In this document: one piece after another, positions 1 to 10,763 of the stretch
Numbering within the stretch: position 1 is the first letter of the stretch
Layout: each line of letters opens with the position of its first letter
Origin: Aliiroseovarius sp.
Lineage (GTDB): Bacteria; Pseudomonadota; Alphaproteobacteria; Rhodobacterales; Rhodobacteraceae
Length of the DNA stretch: 34,585 nucleotides
Direction of reading: 5' to 3'
Assembly (NCBI RefSeq): GCF_030148435.1
Contig: NZ_JASBTN010000086.1
Location: forward strand, 1 to 34,585
Notes under the pieces: generated by a model
What the model was told of the DNA's origin: nothing
Databases searched by the model: none
The model's input: only the letters and a program-made list of their open reading frames with translations
Program-made: the position numbers and the translations under genes

Positions 1-203
1 AGGAAATGTTCCTGAACCACCTCTATGGCGGTATGGACGAGCCCGAGCTGAAGATCATCGACGTTTTCATCTGCAAACTGCGCAAAAAACTCTCCAATGC
101 CACGGGCGGCGACAATTACATCGAAACGGTCTGGGGCCGCGGCTATGTGCTGCGCGATCCGGAACCGGCGGAGCTTGACGCTCAGATCGCCCTGGGTGCC
201 TGA
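1..203 (+). CDS. ctrA: CtrA cell-cycle response regulator, C-terminal end (5' truncated by window)
   Basis: Only the last 66 or so residues are present; the reading frame is already open at position 3. They form the end of an OmpR/PhoB-type winged-helix DNA-binding domain. The segments [25 protein letters not shown] and [13 protein letters not shown] match the highly conserved recognition helix and wing of CtrA, the alphaproteobacterial master regulator. CtrA controls the cell cycle in Caulobacter, and motility and gene-transfer-agent expression in Rhodobacteraceae. The tail after the wing (about 15 residues, acidic then Ala-rich) is short and poorly conserved in the family. The receiver domain and start lie outside the window. 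A weak stem-loop follows at 251-292. Assignment as CtrA rather than another OmpR-type regulator rests on the near-invariant [22 protein letters not shown]-type block. Confidence 0.9.
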   Translation, partial: EMFLNHLYGGMDEPELKIIDVFICKLRKKLSNATGGDNYIETVWGRGYVLRDPEPAELDAQIALGA

Positions 204-4708
<4,505 letters not shown>

Positions 4709-4735
4709 CTCACGATTTCCAGTTTGCTCTCAAAT

Positions 4736-4750
4736 GTTCTTAAAAAGTTC
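4736..4750 (+). promoter_or_regulatory. LexA (SOS) box, GTTC-N7-GTTC
   Basis: The sequence reads GTTC at 4736-4739, seven bases (TTAAAAA), then GTTC at 4747-4750. GTTC-N7-GTTC is the established LexA operator of alphaproteobacteria such as Rhodobacter and Caulobacter. A -10-like TACAAT lies immediately downstream at 4753-4758, so bound LexA would occlude the -35/-10 region. It sits 70 nt upstream of the 40-residue microprotein gene and 28 nt after the recG stop. A degenerate second copy (GAAC-N7-CAAC, 4774-4788, one mismatch) may be chance. Confidence 0.8.
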
Positions 4751-4819
4751 TTTACAATCTGCGGGGAAAGTGAGAACAAATAAGCAACAAAGATGGGCAA
4801 CGAGAGCAGGAGAATGTCG

Positions 4820-4942
4820 ATGTTGAACGAGGTCAAAGCCGTGCTGTCCCGGTCTTCCGCCACGATCTGGCAGGATGTCGCGGGGGGATGTGCCCTGATG
4901 GTTGTTCTGATCGGCGCTCTTCACTTCCCGGGGATCATCTGA
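4820..4942 (+). CDS. Predicted SOS-controlled 40-residue membrane microprotein
   Basis: A 40-residue frame begins at ATG 4820, with AGGAG at 4808-4812, 7 nt upstream. An earlier ATG at 4814 is only 1 nt from the same site, so it is less likely. The N-terminal half (about residues 1-21, MLNEVKAVLSRSSATIWQDV) is amphipathic. The C-terminal half is a single hydrophobic segment beginning at about residue 22 (GGCALMVVLIGALHFPGII), consistent with one membrane pass. It lies behind a perfect LexA box and ahead of a hairpin-rich tail and terminator. I do not recognise a named family. By layout it resembles SidA of Caulobacter, an SOS-induced inner-membrane microprotein of 29 residues that blocks division, but I see no sequence similarity that would prove this. 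Function is inferred from context only. Confidence 0.72.
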   Translation: MLNEVKAVLSRSSATIWQDVAGGCALMVVLIGALHFPGII

Positions 4943-4996
4943 CCCTCTGCCTGCGGACCTGTCCGGATCCTCGCATCCTGTCCCAATTCGATGCGC

Positions 4997-5061
4997 TGGT
5001 GGTTTCTGCTGATCCACCACTGTCCTGACCCCGGGGTTTCTGCCTCATTCCGACCGGGGTC
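4997..5061 (+). ncRNA. Structured RNA tail: two consecutive stem-loops, candidate sRNA or 3' UTR
   Basis: In the 143 nt between the microprotein stop and the terminator, two perfect inverted repeats follow one another. TGGTGG (4997-5002) pairs with CCACCA (5014-5019), and GACCCCGG (5027-5034) pairs with CCGGGGTC (5054-5061). The terminator hairpin at 5086-5127 makes a third. There is no open frame of note here. This could be a 3' UTR-derived small RNA or simply a structured leader to the terminator. No known RNA family was recognised. Confidence 0.4.
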
Positions 5062-5085
5062 GCCGGAGCCTGAGAGCCGCAACTG

Positions 5086-5127
5086 CCGCCGCATCCCACT
5101 GTCCCGGGGTGCGGCGGTTTTTTCTTT
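5086..5127 (+). terminator. Strong intrinsic terminator
   Basis: A 12-bp stem is formed by 5086-5097 (CCGCCGCATCCC) and 5106-5117 (GGGGTGCGGCGG), with one G-T wobble and an 8-nt loop. It is followed by TTTTTTCTTT at 5118-5127. It ends the transcription unit of the microprotein, and possibly that of ligA-recG. The 102 bases beyond it, up to the chemoreceptor stop, show nothing further. Confidence 0.88.
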
Positions 5128-5229
5128 GGACCGGATGGCTCTGTCCCTTGCTTGAAGGACAGGCCAGGTTTCCGGCGCCTTTCGGGCGGTCCACCTCCCT
5201 GGTGCGCCTCACCCCTAAATCGAAACGCT

Positions 5230-6642
5230 TCAGTCGCTGAACCGGTAGGCGAGGCGCAGTCCGCCCCAGTGACGACCGTTTACGCGGATCGGCGCGGACA
5301 GGTCCTTCATCATTGCGAATTGCCCACCGCCCATGTCGCGGCGATAGACCTGTAACAGGAAGGGCGCGGTCGATCGACCGGCCTTCAGCCCCACGCGGTC
5401 ATCGAAAATCCGCCGGTTGCGGCAATGCGCCATGTTCCAGTCCGGGTCCGTGCCCTGCGGTTGCGAAAATTTCACGTTATGGGTCGGCAGGTACCCGTTC
5501 ACATCCACCGCGGCGCAGAAGACGATATGCGGGTCGAAGTCCAGCGCCTTTTCGAGGATCGGCGGCAGCACCTGGTCGCAAAGATCAGTAAAGGGGGCCA
5601 GCACCTGCTGGGGATTGCTGCCCGGGATTTCCTGGTACTGGCGGGTGAACAGCGCCTCCATCCTGATGGACCCGGCTTTGACGGCCTGTTCGAACATGGC
5701 CGCGATTTGCGCCGCATCCGCCTGGACCCGGTCGATCATCGGCTGGTCCAGGGTCCGGCCGCCCAGGGCAACCGTGTCCTGCACGATGGTCTCGGTCAGG
5801 TCGACCAACCCGTTGGTCTGTTCCGTGGCCAGGTGCACGCCGCGGGCAGTGTCGCCGACACTTTCACCGATCTGGTCGAAGGTCGGCAGGAAGTTCTCAA
5901 CGGCCTCGCGCACGGTTTCTGCCTCGACACGAATCCGGTCGGACTGACGCGCGCTTTCAACGGCAGCGGCGGCGATCTGCCCCATCGCTTCGTCCGCCTC
6001 ATGCGATTCCTTCAAAACAGCATCTGCCGTGGCCGATACCTCCTCCGTATCCTTGGTCAACCGGCTCACCTGTTCGGACAGGGCGGTGACATTCTGGGAA
6101 ATGCTTCCGGCCGCGTCGGCTGTCTTGCCGGACAATTCGTTGATCGCTTCCGCCACGACGGCGAAACCACGTCCGGCGTCACCGGCGCGGGCGGCTTCGA
6201 TCTTGGCATTGATGGCAAGGATGTTTACCTGGCTGGCAATGGCGGCGATTTCCTTGTTCGAGCGCAGGACCGAGTCCAGCGAGCCGGCCATGGCCGTCAT
6301 CTGGTCTGACAGGGCCTGCACCCAGCTTGCGATGTCCTGAGCCTTGGCCCCGCCGTGGCGCACCAGTTCGGCGGAGCTTTCGACCGTGGTCACGGTGCTG
6401 CCCGTGCTTTCGATCAGTTCCCCCAGGGCGGAGCGGACCCGCTGGTTAGCTCCCAGCACATCCTGTGCCTGGCTGGACAGGTCGACGATCGCCTGAAGCT
6501 GTCTCGCACTCTTCTCGTCCACATTCTGCAGGAAACCGGCCACGTCGACCAGGTCATGGCCCAGCTTTGACGCGTCCGCAGTCAGTTTGGACAGGCTGTC
6601 GGGCGCGGGCCGAGCCGAATCGAATCTCTGATTTTCTTTCAC
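5230..6642 (-). CDS. Soluble methyl-accepting chemotaxis protein
   Basis: Cytoplasmic chemoreceptor that would control CheA kinase. No membrane segment is visible. The start is placed at GTG 6642 because GGAGG lies 6 nt upstream; an ATG at 6672 would add ten residues with no ribosome site. The 470-residue protein starts with a coiled-coil signalling domain. The highly conserved hairpin tip spans about residues 131-170 (NILAINAKIEAARAG then GRGFAVVA). A C-terminal globular domain (about 290-470) is of the PAS/Cache-like kind attached to some soluble receptors: GYLPTHN, then RRIFDDRVGLKAGRS, then a closing HWGGLRLAYRF. The order, signalling domain first and sensor last, is the reverse of classical receptors. 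The ligand cannot be read from sequence. No che genes are nearby. Confidence 0.9.
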   Translation of the reverse strand: MKENQRFDSARPAPDSLSKLTADASKLGHDLVDVAGFLQNVDEKSARQLQAIVDLSSQAQDVLGANQRVRSALGELIESTGSTVTTVESSAELVRHGGAKAQDIASWVQALSDQMTAMAGSLDSVLRSNKEIAAIASQVNILAINAKIEAARAGDAGRGFAVVAEAINELSGKTADAAGSISQNVTALSEQVSRLTKDTEEVSATADAVLKESHEADEAMGQIAAAAVESARQSDRIRVEAETVREAVENFLPTFDQIGESVGDTARGVHLATEQTNGLVDLTETIVQDTVALGGRTLDQPMIDRVQADAAQIAAMFEQAVKAGSIRMEALFTRQYQEIPGSNPQQVLAPFTDLCDQVLPPILEKALDFDPHIVFCAAVDVNGYLPTHNVKFSQPQGTDPDWNMAHCRNRRIFDDRVGLKAGRSTAPFLLQVYRRDMGGGQFAMMKDLSAPIRVNGRHWGGLRLAYRFSD

Positions 6643-6645
6643 GGT

Positions 6646-6666
6646 GGACCTCCGGTTGGAAGGTCC
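6646..6666 (-). promoter_or_regulatory. Hairpin enclosing the ribosome binding site of the chemoreceptor gene
   Basis: On the minus strand GGACCTTCC, a 4-nt loop AACC, then GGAGGTCC form an 8-bp stem with one bulged T. The GGAGG ribosome site lies entirely within the 3' arm, and the GTG start follows 6 nt from it. Such an arrangement can mask the ribosome site. Whether it is used for regulation is unknown. Confidence 0.4.
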
Positions 6667-6695
6667 ATCCATAGGCGTCCCGGGTTGAGATTCGC

Positions 6696-7136
6696 TTAAT
6701 CCGCAGGCACCGCCTCAAGGGCGGCCAGCGTGGCGTCCCAGGCCAGCAGGATCGAGGCATGCCGGTTCTTGAATTCCCGCGCGGGCCGGAGCACTTCGAG
6801 CCCGTCGAAGGGGGCAGGGGGCGTGGGCCCGTCCTCGGCCAGCATGGCGGCCAGGGCATTGCGGGCTTCCTGCAGCTCTGCGCGGCGGGCCCCGGTCACA
6901 TGGGCGCCCAGGATCGAGGCCGAGGCCTGACCCAGGGCGCAGGCTTTCACGGTCTGGGCAAATTCCCGTACCGTCTCGCCATCGCTGGTCAGATCGACGG
7001 TGACGGTCGACCCGCAGAGCGGCGCCCGTTTCTTGATGCTGGCGTCCGGTGCCTCGAGACTGCCCAGGTGCGGGATATCCGCAGCCAGCGCCAGAATCTG
7101 TTTGGAATAAAGCTTGATGAGGTCGCTGTCGCTCAT
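6696..7136 (-). CDS. NifU/IscU-like iron-sulfur cluster scaffold protein
   Basis: A 146-residue protein of the NifU N-terminal/IscU/SufU fold, on which Fe-S clusters are assembled. The start ATG at 7136 gives [15 protein letters not shown], the expected N-terminus; longer frames upstream run into the hisI promoter region. Two canonical ligands are present: Cys41 in the APLCGS motif and Cys66 in KACALGQAS. At the third ligand position, near the C-terminus ([12 protein letters not shown]), a His replaces the usual Cys. This is a divergent branch that may not hold a cluster in the standard way. The gene is separate from the SUF operon at 19962-28929. It is divergent from hisI. Annotation as a scaffold is by family only. 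Confidence 0.85.
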   Translation of the reverse strand: MSDSDLIKLYSKQILALAADIPHLGSLEAPDASIKKRAPLCGSTVTVDLTSDGETVREFAQTVKACALGQASASILGAHVTGARRAELQEARNALAAMLAEDGPTPPAPFDGLEVLRPAREFKNRHASILLAWDATLAALEAVPAD

Positions 7137-7230
7137 GGCGGTCCCCGGTGTCCTTGGCAGTTTCCCGGCTTTTCCTATGCGCCGGTTCGCCCTAGATAGG
7201 GGGACGGGCGGGAAATGGAAAGGACAAGCC

Positions 7231-7590
7231 ATGCAATTCGATGTCACTTCGTTGAAATTCGACGAAAAGGGGCTCGTCCCGGCAATTGCGCAGGATGCTG
7301 CCAGCGGCGAGGTGCTGATGATGGCCTGGATGAATGCCGAGGCCGTGACCCGCACGCTTGAGACGCGCCGCGTCACCTACTGGTCGCGCTCGCGCCAGTC
7401 GTACTGGGTAAAGGGCGAAAGCTCGGGCCATGTGCAGGAGCTGGTGGAGTTCCGTTTCGACTGCGACCGCGACTGTTTGCTGGTGCGGGTGAACCAGGTG
7501 GGGCCGGCCTGTCATACCAACCGGCGGAGCTGTTTCTATACGGCGGTCCGGGACGGGGCTGAGGTCGAGTTGATGGATCCGATGGGCTGA
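7231..7590 (+). CDS. hisI: Phosphoribosyl-AMP cyclohydrolase HisI
   Basis: Opens the adenine ring of phosphoribosyl-AMP in the third step of histidine synthesis. The start ATG at 7231 has AGGA at 7221-7224. The 119-residue length is typical of the stand-alone enzyme (no fused HisE). Signature stretches are [26 protein letters not shown] and GHVQEL. The Zn/Mg-binding set is FDCDRDCLL and [10 protein letters not shown], with all three conserved cysteines. The other his genes are not nearby, as is common in alphaproteobacteria where hisI is often detached. A repeat element follows at about 7591-7690. Confidence 0.96.
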   Translation: MQFDVTSLKFDEKGLVPAIAQDAASGEVLMMAWMNAEAVTRTLETRRVTYWSRSRQSYWVKGESSGHVQELVEFRFDCDRDCLLVRVNQVGPACHTNRRSCFYTAVRDGAEVELMDPMG

Positions 7591-7690
7591 GGGGGCAGAA
7601 CTGAGGGAATTGCGCCCCCGTCGCCATTGTGCTCGGACCAATGGCGCCCCATGGCGACCCCGCAGGATATTTGTGGAAAGATGAAAGGGG
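7591..7690. repeat. Intergenic repeat element with inverted repeats and GGATATTTGT core, copy 1
   Basis: This gap between convergent hisI and gluQ contains GGGGGC/GCCCCC (7591-7596 and 7614-7619), then CGCCATTG/CAATGGCG (7622-7629 and 7639-7646). These are followed by GGATATTTGTGGAAAGATGA from 7665. The last block is closely matched at 20459-20483, again beside GC-rich hairpins. It looks like a dispersed intergenic element; similar GGATATTT-containing blocks are, from memory, common in Roseobacter genomes. It may also serve as a bidirectional terminator, though it has no T-run. Confidence 0.5.
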
Positions 7691-8521
7691 TCAGAGCCCG
7701 ACCATGCGGCGGATGTCCTCGGGCGAGGCGCCATTGTCGCGATAAGTGCGGATCGCCCTGGCGTCGTCGCGTTTGGCGAGGCGTTTGCCGGTCTCGTCGC
7801 GGATCAGAACGTGGTGATGATAACGCGGTGTGGGCAGGTCCAGCAGGTTTTGCAGCAGCACTTGCAGGAAGGTGATCTGCCAAAGGTCCTCACCCCGGAT
7901 GATGTCCGTCATGCCCTGGCCCGCGTCGTCGATCACGGCGGCGAGCACGTAGGAGACGGTCTCGATCTCCTTTCGACCGAGCACGGCGTCTCCGATTTCC
8001 GCGACAAGCCGGTCTGGATCGACCCTATGCGTTGCGGCGTGTTTCGGGCCGGTTTCGGTGAAGGTCATGGGGCCGGTCCGAGCCACGGCCTTGGCCATGT
8101 TCAGACGCAGGGCGTCGCCGGGTTTGCGGTCGGACATGGGGCGGGGACGGCAGGTGCCGGGGTAGGATTCGGCGGCGGGCACGCCTTCCTGCGGGGCGCT
8201 CATCGCGGCGCGGATGGCGCTGCGCGAGCAGGAACAGGGATAGAGCAATCCCCGGTCTGCCAACCGCAGCAGCGTGGCATTGTAGCTGTCCAGATGTTCG
8301 GACTGGCGCAGGACTGGCTGCTCCCAGGTCAGGCCAAGCCATTCCATGTCCTCGAAGATCAGCGCCTCCCATTCCGGGCGGCAGCGCTCCGTGTCCGTGT
8401 CCTCGATGCGCAGGTGAAACGCGCCCCCCGCCGCGCGCGCCATGTCATGGGCCAGAAGCGCCGAATAGGCATGACCCAGGTGCAGGGGCCCGGTGGGCGA
8501 AGGGGCGAAGCGGGTGATCAT
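7691..8521 (-). CDS. gluQ: Glutamyl-Q tRNA(Asp) synthetase
   Basis: A truncated paralogue of glutamyl-tRNA synthetase that attaches glutamate to the queuosine base at position 34 of tRNA(Asp). The 276-residue protein has only the catalytic domain and no anticodon-binding domain, which separates it from GltX. The HIGH-type motif is [14 protein letters not shown] at the N-terminus. The zinc-site cysteines are in [11 protein letters not shown] and SYPGTC. The KMSKS-type loop is KRLAKRDDA. The ATG overlaps the trmFO stop as ATGA, so the two tRNA-modification genes are probably co-translated. All motifs look intact. Confidence 0.95.
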   Translation of the reverse strand: MITRFAPSPTGPLHLGHAYSALLAHDMARAAGGAFHLRIEDTDTERCRPEWEALIFEDMEWLGLTWEQPVLRQSEHLDSYNATLLRLADRGLLYPCSCSRSAIRAAMSAPQEGVPAAESYPGTCRPRPMSDRKPGDALRLNMAKAVARTGPMTFTETGPKHAATHRVDPDRLVAEIGDAVLGRKEIETVSYVLAAVIDDAGQGMTDIIRGEDLWQITFLQVLLQNLLDLPTPRYHHHVLIRDETGKRLAKRDDARAIRTYRDNGASPEDIRRMVGL

Positions 8522-9861
8522 GCCTGCGTATCAAGCCAGCCCTGCCATTCGGCCTTGGCCCGATCGGTATAGGCCTTGTAGCGGTCCTTGCGCCCGCGCC
8601 GCCCGCCTTTGAGCCCGTCAACAGGGTGGAACAGGCCGAAGTTCACGTTCATCGGCTGGAAGGATTTGGCCTCGGCCCCGCCGGTAATGTGGTGGATCAT
8701 CGCACCCATGGCCGAGTTCTTCGGGGCCGGGGGCAGGGGCCGACCCAGAATTTCGGCGGCGGCAAAGCGCCCCGCGAGCAACCCCATGGCAGCGCTTTCC
8801 ACGTAGCCCTCGACACCTGTCACCTGACCGGCAAAGCGCAGGTTGGGGCGCGATTTCAGGCGCATCTGCTGATCCAGCAGGGTGGGAGAGTTCATGAACG
8901 TGTTGCGGTGAATACCGCCGAGCCGCGCGAAAGAGGCGTTCTCCAACCCCGGGATCATGCGGAATACCTGCGCCTGGGCGCCGTATTTCATCTTGGTCTG
9001 GAAGCCGACGATGTTGAAAAGCGTGCCCAGGGCATTGTCGCGACGCAGTTGTACCACCGCATAGGCCTTTTCCCCGGGCTTGTGTGCATTCGTCAGGCCA
9101 ATCGGTTTCATTGGGCCGAAGCGCAGCGTCTCGCGGCCGCGTTCGGCCATCACCTCGATCGGCAGGCAGCCGTCGAAATAGTTCGCCGTTTCGCCCTCGT
9201 GGAACTCGGTCTTGTCGGCGGCCAGAAGCGCGTCGATGAAGGCCTCGTACTGGTCGCGGGTCATCGGGCAGTTGAGGTAGGCCTTGCGCTCTGCCTCGGT
9301 GTCGCCCTTGTCATACCGCGACTGCGCCCAGACCACATCCATGTCGATGCTGTCGGCATGCACGATCGGGGCGATGGCGTCAAAGAAGGCCAGGCGTTCG
9401 GCGCCGGTCTCGGTCTGGATCGCCTGGCCCAGGGACGGGCTGGTCAAGGGGCCGGTGGCGAAGATCCAGTGGCCATCCTTGGGCAGGTCGGTCACTTCGC
9501 CATAGTCCACGCGCAGGTTCGGCAGGGCGGTCAGTTCGGCGGTTACGCCCCGGGAAAAGGCGTCGCGGTCCACGGCCAGCGCGCCACCGGCCGGCAGGCG
9601 ATGGGCGTCGGCCATGCGCATGATCAGCCCGTCGGCCGCGCGCATCTCCCAATGGAGAAGGCCCACGGCATTCTGTTCGTCATCATCCGACCTGAAGGAG
9701 TTCGAGCAGACCATTTCGGCCAGGTCGCCGGTCTGGTGGGCGAAAGTTTCGACCTTGGGGCGCATCTCGTGGATCACCACGTCGATCCCCATCCTTGCAG
9801 CCTGCCAGGCGGCCTCGGAGCCCGCAAGCCCGCCGCCGACGATATGAAGTTCCTGTGTCAT
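8518..9861 (-). CDS. trmFO: tRNA (uracil-5-)-methyltransferase TrmFO, folate- and FAD-dependent
   Basis: Makes ribothymidine at position 54 of tRNA with methylenetetrahydrofolate and FAD. The start ATG at 9861 gives [18 protein letters not shown], so the FAD-binding GGGLAGSE motif sits right at the N-terminus, as in the family. An upstream in-frame start would add 14 unrelated residues. The 447-residue length is normal. Conserved stretches include [12 protein letters not shown] with the family cysteine, [15 protein letters not shown], and the C-terminal MNVNFGLF and RYKAYTDRA. It lies between a small membrane-protein gene and gluQ on the same strand. Confidence 0.96.
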   Translation of the reverse strand: MTQELHIVGGGLAGSEAAWQAARMGIDVVIHEMRPKVETFAHQTGDLAEMVCSNSFRSDDDEQNAVGLLHWEMRAADGLIMRMADAHRLPAGGALAVDRDAFSRGVTAELTALPNLRVDYGEVTDLPKDGHWIFATGPLTSPSLGQAIQTETGAERLAFFDAIAPIVHADSIDMDVVWAQSRYDKGDTEAERKAYLNCPMTRDQYEAFIDALLAADKTEFHEGETANYFDGCLPIEVMAERGRETLRFGPMKPIGLTNAHKPGEKAYAVVQLRRDNALGTLFNIVGFQTKMKYGAQAQVFRMIPGLENASFARLGGIHRNTFMNSPTLLDQQMRLKSRPNLRFAGQVTGVEGYVESAAMGLLAGRFAAAEILGRPLPPAPKNSAMGAMIHHITGGAEAKSFQPMNVNFGLFHPVDGLKGGRRGRKDRYKAYTDRAKAEWQGWLDTQA

Positions 9862-9942
9862 GGGCCGGGATATAGGGCAGCGTCGTGGCCTTGGAAAGAG
9901 CACTTGGGCCCAGGGACGCGAAACAGCTCGGCGCCAGCGGCC

Positions 9943-10479
9943 CTATTTCATGGCCAGCGACCGGGCGAAGCTGCGCGCCATGTCATCCGGGTTTTCTGCA
10001 AAGGCCGCGTGGCCCGAAGAGTCGCAGGCGCCGGCAGGATGCAGATGCGCCACCGCGCCCTTTCGGCGCACCAGACGCGTACGGTGGGCAAGCGTGTTTC
10101 GGTCCGCCCGGGCAGGGCTTGCTACCGGCAACAAGGTCAGAAGCAGCCCGGACAGGAGCGCCACATCACGCCAATAGGCCTGTGAATCAATCGCCATGCC
10201 GGAGAGCTTGGCAAGCACCGCCGCCACGGCGACGGTAAGGCTCAGATAAAGGGCGGGCAGGCGCAGGGTCGGTCCCAGGCTCATCGCCCAGGCCAGGGCA
10301 AAGACCAGAGCATTGAACGTGAACAGGCCGAATTCGCCGGGGAACAGCGTATACGCAAGAGCGAGCCCCTGAGGCCAGGGCAGGATCTGTGCCGCAACAC
10401 CGGTAAACCAGGCCAGAAGCACCAGCCTCAGGGCCCGGTGTCCGGCCGGGGAAATGCAGAGTGTTTCTGCCCGTATCAT
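9943..10479 (-). CDS. Hypothetical membrane protein
   Basis: About 178 residues, not recognised as a named family. The start at ATG 10479 is preferred because GGAGG lies 8 nt upstream; ATG 10485 and GTG 10494 are other in-frame options. Roughly four hydrophobic segments are visible: RLVLLAWFTGVAAQIL near the start, then LFTFNALVFALAWAMSL, LYLSLTVAVAAVLAKL and VALLSGLLLTLLPVA. A basic, hydrophilic tail of about 50 residues (rich in Arg, His and Ala) follows. It lies upstream of trmFO on the same strand, with an 81-nt gap. The coding call rests on a long frame, a good ribosome site and sensible topology. Confidence 0.7.
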   Translation of the reverse strand: MIRAETLCISPAGHRALRLVLLAWFTGVAAQILPWPQGLALAYTLFPGEFGLFTFNALVFALAWAMSLGPTLRLPALYLSLTVAVAAVLAKLSGMAIDSQAYWRDVALLSGLLLTLLPVASPARADRNTLAHRTRLVRRKGAVAHLHPAGACDSSGHAAFAENPDDMARSFARSLAMK

Positions 10480-10600
10480 ACCCATTCCCTCCACCCCCTT
10501 GATGTCTTGCGGGGTCTTCGGCTCCGCTCTTGTTTCTTTGAGCCAAGAGACAGGATAGGGGCAAATCGGGCAAAACTTGGCCCTTGGAGGGGTGATTGTT

Positions 10601-10632
10601 GGGGCAGAAGCGTCAATATACGGTTCTGCCCC
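10601..10632. promoter_or_regulatory. Perfect 9-bp inverted repeat downstream of gyrA
   Basis: GGGGCAGAA at 10601-10609 and TTCTGCCCC at 10624-10632 can form a 9-bp stem with a 14-nt loop. There is no good T-run on either side. It lies about 130 nt after the gyrA stop and 120 nt before the start of the membrane-protein gene at 10479, all on the minus strand. It may be a terminator or RNA-stabilising stem of gyrA, or a protein-binding site. The rest of the 284-base gap (10480-10763) is GC-rich with short self-complementary stretches and no gene. Confidence 0.4.
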
Positions 10633-10763
10633 CCTTCTGTTTCCGCCTCTGAACGGGAAGGTCTCGCTGGAACAGGGGGGATCGGCCCAGGGCCAGGGCG
10701 GTCCGGGAGCCGGGCTCGCGCCCGCTCGCTACCGTCGCTCAGCCCGCCGCGCGGGGTGAGCGC

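Noticed and set aside
4774-4788. Second LexA-like box GAAC-N7-CAAC
   Set aside because: One of eight conserved bases differs and it lies downstream of the likely transcription start; kept only as a note.
8626-10185. A 519-codon plus-strand frame opposite trmFO
   Set aside because: Antisense to a certain gene, no recognisable motif, low-complexity composition.
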